A stretch of DNA of 54,816 nt from Frankia sp. AgKG'84/4 (GTDB lineage Bacteria > Actinomycetota > Actinomycetes > Frankiales > Frankiaceae), in the NCBI RefSeq assembly GCF_023242965.2, contig NZ_JALKFU020000001.1, forward strand, positions 1 through 54,816. The letters run 5' to 3'. Below, one piece after another: positions 15,586 to 24,084 of this stretch (position 1 is the first letter of the stretch; the number at the start of each line of letters is the position of its first letter). Under the pieces are notes generated by a model. It was given only the letters and a program-made list of their open reading frames with translations, did no database searches and had not been told where the DNA came from. A program made the translations under genes and the position numbers.

Positions 15586-16454
15586 CAGGACAGATCCCTG
15601 GGGCCGGCGGGGCCTTGTGGCAACGATGCCGTCGGCGGGCGAGGGTCGGGTGGTGATGTCTGGAACACGGTGTCGAGGAACGGCTCGACGAGTGCGGTGA
15701 ATCCGTCGGGGTCCGAGGCGAACACGACGTGTCCGGTAGCGAAGGGGTGGAACCGCGCTCCTGGCAGTACGGCGTGGGTCTGCCGACCGGCTTTCAGCGG
15801 TAGGAGAACATCCCGGGTTCCCCAGGTCAGCAGGGTGGGGACGGTGAGACGGGGGCCATCCGCGCGCAGATCGAACGCGGGTGTGGTGAAGCTGCGCCAC
15901 AGTGCGGCGGCGGTCCGGGCGCCCTCGACGGTGCGGGCCCGGGCCCGCACCCGCTCGGCGACCGCCCGGTCGTGGTCGTTCACCGGCCGCAGGTAGGCCC
16001 GTACCAGGTGAGGCAGGACGCGTCGGGTTACCGCTGGTCGTCCGAGTAGCGCACAGGCGGTGCGGCTGAGTACGGTCTGCCGGCTGAACCCGCCCGCGTT
16101 GACGAGCACGAGCCCTGCGACAGCGGCCGGTCGGTCCAGGGCGAGCCGGGACGCCGCGTATCCCCCCACCGAGTTGCCGACGAGAACGGCCGGGCCGAGG
16201 TCGAGGTCGTCGACGAGGTCGGCGAGAACCCCGGCGAGCAGGGAGGCGCTGACGCACTGAGCCGGGTCAGGCTCGTCCGACCGACCGTGACCAGGCCAGT
16301 CCACCGCGATGGTGCGATAGCGCGACGCGAACCGCGCCGCCACCGGGTCGAAGTCCCGGTGATCGTGCAGTGTCGCGGGCAGCATCACGATCGGCCGGCC
16401 GGATCCACGCTGCTCGTAGAACACCCGCCCGGCACGCGTCGCTACGAAGGGCAT
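15585..16454 (-). CDS. Alpha/beta-fold hydrolase
   Basis: The 289-residue hydrolase has VDWPGHGRSDEPD (strand 4/helix B), the nucleophile elbow VLVGNSVGGYAASRLAL with Ser, the acid in TWGTRDVLLPLKAG, and the His in FATGHVVFASDP, a complete Ser-Asp-His triad. The substrate is unknown; it could be a lactonase, esterase or C-C hydrolase. It is first in an operon with the TetR gene, and its start lies 15 bp from the operator palindrome. Confidence 0.92.
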   Translation of the reverse strand: MPFVATRAGRVFYEQRGSGRPIVMLPATLHDHRDFDPVAARFASRYRTIAVDWPGHGRSDEPDPAQCVSASLLAGVLADLVDDLDLGPAVLVGNSVGGYAASRLALDRPAAVAGLVLVNAGGFSRQTVLSRTACALLGRPAVTRRVLPHLVRAYLRPVNDHDRAVAERVRARARTVEGARTAAALWRSFTTPAFDLRADGPRLTVPTLLTWGTRDVLLPLKAGRQTHAVLPGARFHPFATGHVVFASDPDGFTALVEPFLDTVFQTSPPDPRPPTASLPQGPAGPRDLS

Positions 16455-16469
16455 CGAACCTCCCGTTGA

Positions 16470-16489
16470 CCGACCGACCGGTCGGTCGG
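16470..16489. promoter_or_regulatory. Perfect 20-bp TetR-type operator
   Basis: CCGACCGACCGGTCGGTCGG is a perfect palindrome, 15 bp upstream of the hydrolase start. It has the classic TetR operator form (ACCGACCGGTCGGT), so the operon's own TetR is the likely ligand. Confidence 0.8.
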
Positions 16490-16539
16490 CTGGGACGATG
16501 ATATGTGATCAGGTCCGGAACGAGGTCGATGCCTGTTGT

Positions 16540-16657
16540 CACCCGGGTCGGCCAGCCTTGCCCGCACGCAGGCCCGCAGCGACTGCGTCAGCATCTTTCG
16601 GCTGATCCCGCCGATCCGCTCAAGCAGGTACGAGTAGCGCTGAGCGTCGTCGCACAT
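16540..16657 (-). pseudogene. HxlR-type winged-helix fragment
   Basis: The segment RYSYLLERIGGISRKMLTQS (then LRA) is the recognition-helix part of an HxlR/MarR-like winged helix. The first half and the C-terminus are missing, and the frame soon degenerates (CVRARLADPG). Together with the MFS remnant to its right it looks like what is left of a regulator/exporter pair. Confidence 0.55.
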
Positions 16658-16779
16658 GGCGATCAGGACGACAACCGTCCAGGTTCCCGAGATCAGCTCC
16701 AGGGCGGAACGGGCTGGACAGTCGGCGAGAAGGACATCGCGTCACCGTCGTCCTACCCTCGGTAGGAGAAACACGCCAC

Positions 16780-17130
16780 CTACGCCGAAGAACCACGGCG
16801 TACGTCCGACATCGCACGGCCGTCGTCGGCTTCCTGGAAGCCGGAGTGGGGCGGCGGTACCTCGCCGCGGGGGGTGAGCGCCAGGCAGGTGAGTCCGGCA
16901 CCGGCGACGGACAGGGCGGCGAGGATGAGACCGAGGGTGTGGAAGGCATCGGTGAAGCCGGCGGCCACGGCGCCGTGATTCGGTGCGCTCACCTGGCCGT
17001 GAACCGCCTGGCCCGCCAGATACCTCGCGGTATGCGCGGGTATGCCGGTCTCCCGCAACCGGGCCGCGGACAGCGTGGTGAGCAGGGCTGCCGCAACCGA
17101 CACGGCCAAGGATTCGCCGGTGACACGCAT
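16780..17130 (-). pseudogene. C-terminal fragment of an MFS (DHA2-like) transporter
   Basis: The 116-residue reading frame holds only the last two transmembrane segments: SLAVSVAAALLTTLSAARL and GFTDAFHTLGLILAALSVAG then AGLTCLALTPRGE, followed by a polar tail. Full MFS drug exporters have 12-14 segments. The apparent start is internal. The 17131-17354 stretch beyond it has no recognisable gene. Confidence 0.7.
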
Positions 17131-17354
17131 CGCTCATGGTCGTCTACACAGCAGCCGCGGGAAGTCCCGCGGCGCAGGCGCTGAACTTTCTCGGCAGTAT
17201 CGCCGTTGCCCACCCACCGCCGTCCGCACACGGCTGAGCACCTCGCCTGAGCTGGCGATGGATATCTGGCTGCCCACCCCGTCGGGCCTGCGGTACCTGC
17301 GGTGCGCACACTCGGTCACCTGCGCGCTCTGCTTTCTCAGCGTCAACAAGGCCG

Positions 17355-17737
17355 TCAGCAGCGCACCACCGCGACCGGCGCATCCCCTGCCTGAACAAGC
17401 CGGGCGATGCCATCGGGGTCGCTGGTCAGGATGCGGTCGCCCGGACGGGCGAGCAGAGCGACCGTCGCATCCACCACATCGGACGTTCCCACGCGGCAAG
17501 AAGCACACCGGCATCGCGACCGGTCCGCTCGTCAACGGGACACACCTCCACCGCGCGTAGCAGGCCGGCCAGCATCGCCTGCCGCCCGGCGCGATCCTGC
17601 CAGACCTGAGCGACAACGACGGCGTTGCTCCGTAGGCCGATGTCCCGCTGCTGTGCGATCCGCAGGCGGGCGAGCATCGCCCGATCGCCACGCTCCACAG
17701 CCAGGAACGCGCCCGCATCGAGAACGAGTGCGCTCAT
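17355..17737 (-). pseudogene. Frameshifted VapC-type PIN toxin
   Basis: It starts MSALVLDAGAFLAVERGD with the first catalytic Asp, continues to GRDAGVLLAAWE, then needs a frame change near 17490 to give VVDATVALLARPGDRILTSD then DPDGIARLVQAG and a stop at 17355. The second part carries the later acidic residues (VVDA, TSDPDG). One frameshift has inactivated an otherwise complete toxin gene. Its start overlaps the antitoxin-like frame (ATGA). Confidence 0.8.
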
Positions 17738-17982
17738 CCCGCCGACTGATCCGCGCGTAGACCCAGCTCACGCTCCGCCCGCGCCAGTTCCTCCGGTGTC
17801 AGCGCCGGGTTCGCCGTCTCCCACGAGTCGAGGAACTCGGTCAGGGCATCGGCTCGAAGCTTCGCCGCGGCGGCGACCGCGAGCCAGGCCGACAGTCCAA
17901 CTCCGGCGCGCCGGGCAGCATCCCGAACCGCGTCGCCCAGTTCGCCCTCGAATGAGACGCTTTCGTGAACAGGGCGTCTCAG
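17734..17982 (-). pseudogene. Antitoxin frame without a start codon, partner of broken VapC
   Basis: HESVSFEGELGDAVRDAARR then AGVGLSAWLAVAAAAKLRAD resembles RHH/VapB-type antitoxins found with PIN toxins. The frame ends with a stop overlapping the toxin ATG. No ATG, GTG or TTG precedes the conserved part in frame (only a CTG at 17982), and the sequence beyond belongs to the oxidoreductase end, so the 5' end has probably been cut off. Confidence 0.6.
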
Positions 17983-18032
17983 ATCTCGCTGGCCAGGCGG
18001 CCGGTCGCAGTGGATCGGGGTTTGCCTACGGC

Positions 18033-19019
18033 CTACGGAAGAAGAAGGATGCGACCACGGTGAGCGCGTTCCTCGAACATGCGGTGCGCGCTGGCCGCCT
18101 CGTCGAGGGGAAGGCAGGCATGCACGGTCGTGCGCAGCCGGCCGGCGGCCAGATGCCCGGCGATCTCGGCCACGTCACGACGGCCAGCCTCCGGGTCTGC
18201 CGCCCGCCAGGCGAGCAGGGAGAATCCGACGACGGAGCGCAGGGCGAACAGGCTGGTCACCGGAATCTCCCGGAAGTCGCCGGAGGCAACTCCGTACACG
18301 ACCGTACGGCCCAGCGGTGCCAGCAGGTCGAGACCCCGTAGCAGGGTCTGGCCGCCGATCGAGTCGAGAATGACGTCGACCCCGTCGGGCGCGGCCTTAC
18401 CCACCTGGTCGGGCCAGTCGTCCGCGGAGTAGTCGATGGCGACGTCGGCACCATGGTCGAGGGCGAAGTCGAGCTTCGCCGCACCGGCCGCGGTGGCGAT
18501 GACCCGGCCCGCACCGAGCACTTTCGCAAGCTGCACCGCGAGATGGCCGATACCGCCGGCGGCGGCATGAACGAGCACCGTCTCCCCCGGCGCGAGGCGC
18601 CCGGCGCGCAACGCACCGAGCGCCGTCGGGCCACCCAAGGGCAGCATGCTCGCCGCACCGACGTCGAGGCCGCTCGGCACCTCGGCGAGCCAGTCGAGGT
18701 CGGCCACCACGTATTCGGCGAAGGCGTCTTCGGACAGGGTCGCCACCCGTCGGCCGACCAGGCTGGCCGGCTGGTCCACAGCCACTCCGGGGCCGACGGC
18801 CTCGACCGTGCCGACCACGTCGCCGGTGAGCCGGCCCGGCAACGGACGGTCAAAGATCGGTCCGCTCGACGGGCCGCGACGCAGCTTCGTGTCGACGAAG
18901 TTCGCGCCGATCGCACTCGCTCGCACCAGCACCTGGCCAGGCCCGGGCACGGGGATATCGGCCTGCTCGACCGTCAGGACCTCGGGGCCGCCGTAGGAGT
19001 AGTAGCGGATCCGGCGCAT
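18033..19019 (-). CDS. Zinc-type NADPH:quinone oxidoreductase-like MDR protein
   Basis: The 328-residue medium-chain dehydrogenase/reductase has a GroES-like N-terminal domain (VLVRASAIGANFVDTKLRRG, GRLTGDVVGTVEAVGPGVAV) and a Rossmann domain with VLVHAAAGGIGHLAVQLAKV and GVDVILDSIGGQTLLRGL. It lacks zinc-binding Cys clusters, as quinone reductases do, and should reduce quinones or enones with NADPH. Divergent from TetR at 19199. A deleted copy of the same pair lies at 6665-7644. Confidence 0.93.
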   Translation of the reverse strand: MRRIRYYSYGGPEVLTVEQADIPVPGPGQVLVRASAIGANFVDTKLRRGPSSGPIFDRPLPGRLTGDVVGTVEAVGPGVAVDQPASLVGRRVATLSEDAFAEYVVADLDWLAEVPSGLDVGAASMLPLGGPTALGALRAGRLAPGETVLVHAAAGGIGHLAVQLAKVLGAGRVIATAAGAAKLDFALDHGADVAIDYSADDWPDQVGKAAPDGVDVILDSIGGQTLLRGLDLLAPLGRTVVYGVASGDFREIPVTSLFALRSVVGFSLLAWRAADPEAGRRDVAEIAGHLAAGRLRTTVHACLPLDEAASAHRMFEERAHRGRILLLP

Positions 19020-19079
19020 GGAAGCCTCCCGACAACACGAATAAGTGGAGTAGCGGTCAAGTTAATGCGGCATCATGCT

Positions 19080-19098
19080 ACTGGACTCCGAGTCCAGT
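19080..19098. promoter_or_regulatory. Inverted repeat in the oxidoreductase/TetR intergenic region
   Basis: ACTGGACTC-C-GAGTCCAGT is a perfect inverted repeat with 9-bp arms in the middle of the divergent promoter region: a strong candidate operator for the TetR at 19199. The decayed copy at 7167 has lost this region entirely. Confidence 0.75.
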
Positions 19099-19198
19099 TG
19101 TCCATGGCGGCCGCTGACAATCGGTCTGGTCGGCCAGGTGCCGGCAGCACGATCAGCTAGCGTGCGACGCAGTGGACGCCCGCTTCGAGGAGGATCTG

Positions 19199-19876
19199 AT
19201 GAGCGACCAGCGGCGGGAGCGCGCCGACGCCACGCGCAACCGGCGCGCGATCCTGGCCGCGACGGAGGACCTGCTGACCCGGCACCGACCGGAGAAGATC
19301 ACGATGGAACAGATCGCCCGCGCGGCCGGCGTCGGGAAGGGCACCGTCTTTCACCGTTTCGGCTCCCGGGGACATCTGTTGATGGCCGTGATGCAGGAAC
19401 GGGCGTTCGCCCTCAACGAATCCATCCTCAGCGCTCCGCCGCCGCTCGGCCCCGGAGCGTCGGCCCACGAACGCCTCTACGCCTTTCTGGACGCCGTCGT
19501 CGAGATTGTCAGCCGGAACAAGGGGCTCGTCGCCGCACTCGGCGCCGCTCTGCCGAGCGCCGGACGCTCCACCACCGACACACATTGCGCGGACCTTCCG
19601 GACCGGGCAACCAAGTCGGCCGAACCAAGCCACGCGGCGACAGGCGAGGCCCGACCGGTGTACGACGTGTGGCATTCCCACATCAGCGCACTGATCGCCG
19701 AGGAACGAGCGGATCTCGACGCGGACCTGGTCGCCCACGTCCTGCTCAGCTCGCTGCACAGCGACCCGATCCTGCGGCTGCTGGAAAACAACGAAGGCCA
19801 TCGACTCGCCACCGCGCTACGCGCCATCACCACCGCACTGCTCGCCATGCCCGCGGTTCCACCGTCCCTGGCCTGA
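19199..19876 (+). CDS. TetR-family regulator of the divergent quinone oxidoreductase
   Basis: The 225-residue regulator has the helix-turn-helix RRAILAATEDLLTRHRPEKI, ARAAGVGKGTVFHRFGSRGH and a TetR_C-type ligand domain (HVLLSSLHSDPILRLLENNE). ATG 19199 is chosen because GAGGAGG precedes it; GTG 19172 is in frame upstream. The 179-bp gap to the oxidoreductase contains the shared promoters (for example ACTGGACTCCGAGTCCAGT near 19080, an inverted repeat). It likely represses the divergent gene until a quinone or electrophile binds. Confidence 0.93.
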   Translation: MSDQRRERADATRNRRAILAATEDLLTRHRPEKITMEQIARAAGVGKGTVFHRFGSRGHLLMAVMQERAFALNESILSAPPPLGPGASAHERLYAFLDAVVEIVSRNKGLVAALGAALPSAGRSTTDTHCADLPDRATKSAEPSHAATGEARPVYDVWHSHISALIAEERADLDADLVAHVLLSSLHSDPILRLLENNEGHRLATALRAITTALLAMPAVPPSLA

Positions 19877-19992
19877 CCTGGTCCTGGCCTGACATCATGG
19901 TTGCGACACTGGCTGGTTCACCGTAGGCTGACGGTTGGGGCGTGATCCACGCAGCGCTCCGAGGCGGCTAGAATATTCCTGTCGACCAACTC

Positions 19993-20754
19993 ATGAGACG
20001 TGAAGCCGTGGATAAGTTTGAAATCTCCTCCAATGCCCTCGAAATAGCGATTTCCGGGAGTCCGGGGGATTGGGTTGTCGCAGAAACCAATGGTGCCAAA
20101 TACACGATTGGATCGCTGTTGCCCAACAGCTTCCTGGCGTATGCTCGAGTTTTCCATCCAGTGTATTTGGGCGACCAGGAAGTGAAGTGGGCAAAGGTAG
20201 CGCACCGGAATGGAACGGTCGCGCATCCGTTGATGCAGTGGGAGTCCATCACCGGTTCCTGGCGGTACTCGCGCGGTGATACGCAGCATGATGTCTGGGA
20301 TGAATGCCCTTCCGTGGGATCGCTTCCTGTTTCGCAGGCCAAACGTCTCGCGCACCTGTTGGCCCGGCACACCTCCACGGTCGACGAATGCTGGTTTGCC
20401 GTGTGGTCAGGATTCGGCGGCCTCGAGGCACGCTGGGGGCATGCACCCAGAGTGGCGATGCCGCGTCGCGAGATGATGCTGTTGTCCGGTCCATTGCCCG
20501 CAGCCGCCAGGTCAGTAGAGGACTCGCCCGGTGATCAAAGGGCCAATTTGTGGTGGCCTGACGATCAGGCGTGGTGCCTGGTCACCGACATCGACCTTAT
20601 GACCACCTATGTCGGTGGTAGCCCTGAGTGCATCGCAAGCATCACTACGGACAGCGCGCTCGAAGCAATGCCCGTGCTCGTCGACCAGGGCATCACACTG
20701 GATTCCGACAAGGTCAATCCGCAGCCGTCCGGATCATACAACGACGCCGGGTAG
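19993..20754 (+). CDS. Conserved actinobacterial protein of unknown function
   Basis: I do not assign a function. The 253-residue protein is Trp-rich and soluble-looking, with no signal peptide or membrane segment: YTIGSLLPNSFLAYARVFHP, VAHPLMQWESITGSWRYS, DECWFAVWSGFGG, VTDIDLMTTYVGGSPEC. Similar hypothetical proteins with a CWF-xW-G motif occur in actinomycetes. The first half has visibly lower GC and rarer codons (AAA, TTT, ATT, GAA) than its neighbours, suggesting recent acquisition. It is followed at once by a very strong hairpin. ATG 19993 lacks a clear ribosome site. Confidence 0.75.
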   Translation: MRREAVDKFEISSNALEIAISGSPGDWVVAETNGAKYTIGSLLPNSFLAYARVFHPVYLGDQEVKWAKVAHRNGTVAHPLMQWESITGSWRYSRGDTQHDVWDECPSVGSLPVSQAKRLAHLLARHTSTVDECWFAVWSGFGGLEARWGHAPRVAMPRREMMLLSGPLPAAARSVEDSPGDQRANLWWPDDQAWCLVTDIDLMTTYVGGSPECIASITTDSALEAMPVLVDQGITLDSDKVNPQPSGSYNDAG

Positions 20755-20785
20755 CCCGGGGGATGTCGCCCCCGGGCTACCCGGC
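20746..20785 (+). terminator. Perfect 17-bp-arm hairpin at gene end
   Basis: The arms (20746-20762 and 20769-20785) are perfectly complementary around the 6-base loop ATGTCG, and the stop codon of the unknown gene lies in the left arm. There is no T run. A GC-only hairpin of this length is a plausible actinobacterial terminator or mRNA 3' stabiliser. Confidence 0.8.
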
Positions 20786-20849
20786 GAGGGTGGAAAGTGG
20801 CGGCTGCTGAAGGACTCCCGTGCGACAGTTCCCAGCTTCGGCCTTCATC

Positions 20850-20901
20850 GCGTCAGCTCCCGCGGGGCTGCGAACGCACGCTCCAGCGGGAGCTGCTGAT
20901 C
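20850..20901 (-). pseudogene. Glycosylase C-side fragment C
   Basis: Reading leftward from the breakpoint, DQQLPLERAFAAPRELTR matches the intact glycosylase only 90 bp away, then hits a stop. Homology again ends at the core, here CTGCTGATC (20893-20901), followed by a diverged version of the breakpoint sequence (TCGGACAAG). Confidence 0.75.
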
Positions 20902-20988
20902 GCATCAAGTCGGACAAGCAAGGAACGTCCGGACCCACCAGGGCGACGCGGCCACGACCCGCCCGGCGGTGACGGGTCCTGGCTCCCG

Positions 20989-21564
20989 TCAGCCGGCCTG
21001 CGCCTTGGCGGCAGCCTTCGTCGCCTTTTTGTACTCCCGGACCTGGTCGCGGGTGGAGACGTCCGTGATGTCCGCGATGGAGCGGAAGCTGCCCTCATCC
21101 CCGAACGGCGCGGACGCCTCCCGCCACCCCGGCGGCGTCACGCCCAGCTGCTTGCCCAGGAGCGCCACAAAGATCTTGGCCTTCTGCTGGCCGAAGCCCG
21201 GCAGCGCCGCCACCCGCTTCAGTAGTTCCTTGCCGTCGGCCGCGGTCGTCCATACGCGGGCCGCGTCACCGTCGTAGGTGTCCACGATGAGCTGGCACAT
21301 GGCCTGCACCCGCTTCGCCATCGAGCCGGGGAAACGGTGGAGCGCTGGCACTCGGGAGAAGACCGCGCCCAGGGCGTCCGGGTCGTACGTGGCCAGTTCC
21401 TCGGCGTCCAAGGGACGGCCGAGGCGGCGAGTCAGCTCGTGCGGCGCAGCGAAGGCACGCTCAAGCGGAATCTGTTGATCCAGCACCATCCCGATCAAGA
21501 GCGCCAGCGGGTCGTTCGTCAGCAGCTCGTCGGCCTCGGCGATCTGGCTCAGATGCAGTCCCAC
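20989..21564 (-). CDS. HhH-GPD-type base-excision DNA repair protein, intact copy
   Basis: The 191-residue protein matches the short actinobacterial HhH-GPD family (TIGR03252-like), with no iron-sulfur cluster. The helix-hairpin-helix is ELLKRVAALPGFGQQKAKIF; the N-terminal half is MGLHLSQIAEADELLTNDPL then ALLIGMVLDQQIPLERAFAA. The start is GTG 21564 with a -10 box (TACGGT) six bases upstream and no ribosome site, so it is probably leaderless. It should excise damaged bases or bind damaged DNA. Parts of this gene recur at 11.2, 13.8, 20.9, 23.8, 24.6, 26.6 and 27.0 kb. Confidence 0.92.
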   Translation of the reverse strand: MGLHLSQIAEADELLTNDPLALLIGMVLDQQIPLERAFAAPHELTRRLGRPLDAEELATYDPDALGAVFSRVPALHRFPGSMAKRVQAMCQLIVDTYDGDAARVWTTAADGKELLKRVAALPGFGQQKAKIFVALLGKQLGVTPPGWREASAPFGDEGSFRSIADITDVSTRDQVREYKKATKAAAKAQAG

Positions 21565-21570
21565 ACCATC

Positions 21571-21576
21571 ACCGTA
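21571..21576 (-). promoter_or_regulatory. -10 box of leaderless glycosylase gene
   Basis: TACGGT on the minus strand lies 6 bases before GTG 21564. The same TANNNT box at the same distance precedes the start in fragments D (TACGGT), E (TACCCT) and F (TATCGT), which marks it as the promoter. Confidence 0.6.
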
Positions 21577-21701
21577 GCCGGCCCCGGGAGCAAGGCGCGC
21601 CTGGCCACCTTGACCTCAAGCTTGGTAGAGGTTCTAGCGTGATCATTCGATGGCGCCATGCCGCGGCGAGGACGCCCTCCAGCACCGAAGGAAGCACTGA
21701 C

Positions 21702-22252
21702 ATGGCCACGGACATCAAGAAGTATCCGGACGAGGTACTGGCGGAGCAGCCGATCGGCTATTGGAGCGGCGAGACCTACCGTAGAGTCGTCGGCCGGATC
21801 CGCGCGGATCTGGCCACCGAGGGGCTCACCCAACCGCACTGGTGGATCCTCAACCATGTCGCGGGCAATCCGAGGAATGGGACCGCGCGCGCCTCATCCA
21901 CCGACTCGCACGGTTCGACGATCTCAACATCGATTTCGACGGCGTTTTCGACGACCTACTCAACCGCGGCTGGATGACTCAGACACAGGACGAGACCTTC
22001 GTCATCACCGAGTCGGGCGAGGCTGGGCGGACGCGTGCCGCGGACCGCGCCCATCGGGCGTTGGCGCAGCTCCATGACGGCATCGCCCCGCATGAGTACG
22101 TGGCCGCGCTCAACGTGCTACGACGCATGATCGCGAACCTCGGCGGCGACGCGCGGACCTGCCCTGAAAGAGAGTCAGTCTCCTTCCTGGGTAGCGAGAC
22201 GTCCGCCCCGATCAAGGAGCCGTCGGCGGAGCACACCAGGACACCCACCTGA
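21702..22252 (+). pseudogene. MarR-like winged-helix regulator with one frameshift
   Basis: It starts MATDIKKYPDEVLAEQPIGY and runs to LTQPHWWILNHVAGN, then needs a frame change at about 21865-21875 to continue EEWDRARLIHRLARFDDLNI .. FDDLLNRGWMTQTQDETFVI .. EYVAALNVLRRMIANLGG. Both halves together give a normal-sized winged-helix protein. A single-base indel (CAATCCGAGGAATGG region) is the only defect, so a sequencing error is possible. Confidence 0.75.
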
Positions 22253-22673
22253 GCCGATCAACGCTCCGCAGCCGCCCGAGGTGGCATGATCATAAGATGA
22301 TCGTTCGCCCGGTCGTCGCCAGTGACGCTGTCGGGACGCCGCTCAGCTGAGCAGACTCCGGAGCACGATCACGATGGGGCAGCACAATCACACGGTGCGG
22401 CGGTGTCGTTGTGTCCTGTCGAACGCGCATCGCGCGTGAACGCACCTGCGACGCGCTCGCCCAAGCCGCCACGATGAGCGGCGGAGGAACACCCATCCGG
22501 CGTGTCGTAAGGGGCTCGCCGCTGGCCACATCGCCGCGCCGTCGACGTGCGGACCACCGGCTACAGCGTGCCGCACGGTAGGACGCTCCGAGATCCCGCG
22601 GTCCCGTATCGTTGGATCACAGGCAAGGCTCGCGGCACATGCCGGTGGCGCTCGGTCCCGAGGAGGTGCGATC
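22253..22673. other. 421-bp gap; one inverted repeat, no gene recognised
   Basis: The only structure I see is GATCA-TAAGA-TGATC at 22288-22302, 36 bp after the MarR-like stop; it could be an operator or a weak terminator. Frames crossing the stretch give no recognisable protein. A ribosome site (GAGGAGG) at about 22661 serves the Fic gene. Confidence 0.5.
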
Positions 22674-23462
22674 ATGGCGACGAGTAAGGCGATGCTAGGC
22701 GCCCTGGGATTCGTATGGGACCGGTCCGCCGTACGCCGGGATATTCCGCGATTCTCGATCGAGCGCGCCGTCTGGCGGTTCCACCGCTCGCTGCCGGAGT
22801 ACGTCTGGGATGCCGCGGTACTTGAGGGAAACCCTTTCACCTACCCCGAGGTCCAGACGCTCTTGGACGGGATCACGGTCGGCGGGCGGAAGATCAGCGA
22901 CGAACGTCAGGTCCTGAACCTCGCGGAGGCTGCGAACGAGCTCGCCCAGCTTGTCCGGACGCACGAGTTCCGGCTCTCCAAAGAGATCTCCGACAGGCTC
23001 CAGTTCCTGCTCGCCCGAGACGAGGCGCTGGAGTCAGGCCATTTCCGCGGCGAGGGCCGGGAGACACTCACCCCAGGTGTCAGCCTCGGACAGCATGGCC
23101 GCTACCTACCACCCGCCACCGAGCGCGGCGGCGAGAACCTGCGTCGCATTTTCTCTCAGGGCCTGGAATTCCTGTCGACCGAGATCGACGCCGAGTTCGA
23201 GCAGGCGATCTCATATTTCCTCTTCGGTTCGTTTCAGCAGTTCTATTACGACGGCAACAAACGCACCGCGCGCTACATGATGAATGGCCACCTCATGTCC
23301 CAGGGCATGGATTCCATCAGCGTCCCGGCCGCGCGCCGCAACGAGTTCAACACCGAGATGGTGGACTTTTTCCGACGCAAGGACGGCACGGGGATGTTCG
23401 GCTTTCTGACGTCCTGCCGACTCGCCGCCGATGAAGGGGTCCTACCGCCAATCAGCGACTAG
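22674..23462 (+). CDS. Fic/DOC-fold protein with altered active-site motif
   Basis: The 262-residue protein keeps the class II Fic layout: an EGNPFT segment (DAAVLEGNPFTYPEVQTLL), the ILNL-like helix (VLNLAEAANELAQLVR) and the Fic loop FQQFYYDGNKRTARYMMNGH. The canonical loop is HPFxxGN(G/K)R; here the catalytic His is Gln (QFYYDGNKR), and the regulatory (S/T)xxxEG Ser is Ala. AMP transfer as usually described needs the His, so activity is doubtful, or the chemistry differs. ATG 22674 follows GAGGAGG. No antitoxin partner is adjacent. Confidence 0.85.
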   Translation: MATSKAMLGALGFVWDRSAVRRDIPRFSIERAVWRFHRSLPEYVWDAAVLEGNPFTYPEVQTLLDGITVGGRKISDERQVLNLAEAANELAQLVRTHEFRLSKEISDRLQFLLARDEALESGHFRGEGRETLTPGVSLGQHGRYLPPATERGGENLRRIFSQGLEFLSTEIDAEFEQAISYFLFGSFQQFYYDGNKRTARYMMNGHLMSQGMDSISVPAARRNEFNTEMVDFFRRKDGTGMFGFLTSCRLAADEGVLPPISD

Positions 23463-23499
23463 AAGCACCCCAATGCCAACAGGGTGCATATCAAGATGC

Positions 23500-23536
23500 T
23501 AGCCACGTCGCTGAAGACAGCGACTCGCGAGGGCAT
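23500..23536 (-). pseudogene. NYN-type N-terminal fragment, copy 2
   Basis: ATG at 23536 reads MPSRVAVFSDV then loses similarity. DNA matches 14965-15004 and 29529-29566 over about 40 bp (GCGxCTCGCGxGxxxATGAC). Like copy 1, it lies just downstream of a fic gene end. Confidence 0.4.
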
Positions 23537-23553
23537 GACGTAACCGATCTAGG

Positions 23554-23586
23554 AAAAAGCCCCGCCAGTCCCGGAGGACGGCGGGG
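23554..23586 (-). terminator. Intrinsic terminator, minus strand
   Basis: The inverted repeat CCCCGCC (23560-23566) / GGCGGGG (23580-23586) is followed on the minus strand by TTTTT (23558-23554). It would stop leftward transcription, yet no intact minus-strand gene remains upstream of it, only glycosylase fragment D. Confidence 0.7.
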
Positions 23587-23732
23587 AGAAAGTACCTATG
23601 ACGCTACCGACGCAGGCTCCCGCACGTCAAACGCGGACACAGTCACCTGCGGTGGTCCTTCGTTCCGGCTCCAGCGGAGCCACAGATCAGATGATGACGC
23701 CATGTGGTCAGACGAGTGCGAATCGCCCGGTC

Positions 23733-23845
23733 CCGCTCCATCCTTCCGATACTGGCTGGTCCAGCACCATCCCGATCAGCAGCGCCAACGGGTCGTTGGT
23801 CAGCAGCTCGTCGGCCTCATCGATCTGGCTCAGGTGCAGTCCCAC
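23733..23845 (-). pseudogene. Glycosylase N-side fragment D with breakpoint repeat
   Basis: From GTG 23845 it reads GLHLSQIDEADELLTNDPLA then LLIGMVLDQ, identical in nearly all residues to the intact protein, with the same -10 box upstream. Homology ends at GGTCCAG (about 23759). The adjoining 23733-23758, read on the minus strand, gives AGCCAGTATCGGAAGGATGG, a close match to the plus-strand sequence next to fragment A (AGCCAGCATCGGAACCACGG): an inverted relation. Confidence 0.85.
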
Positions 23846-24084
23846 GCCATCACCGTAGCCGACGGTCCAGCGTGGACCGTCATACCACCGTCAGATGATC
23901 GCTTGGCGATCATCTTTGTTGAACCCAACCGGTGACCGCAGGTCTACGGCGAGAGCGGCGCCGAGGCCCTTTCCTGTGCGTCCCGGCAGCCATGCCTTCG
24001 GGCAGCGCAGTGCCGGCGGGCAGTCATGGCAGGTCCGCCGATCGCGGTTCGTGCAGTTGTCCGATGGGCACCAGCATGAGCGCG

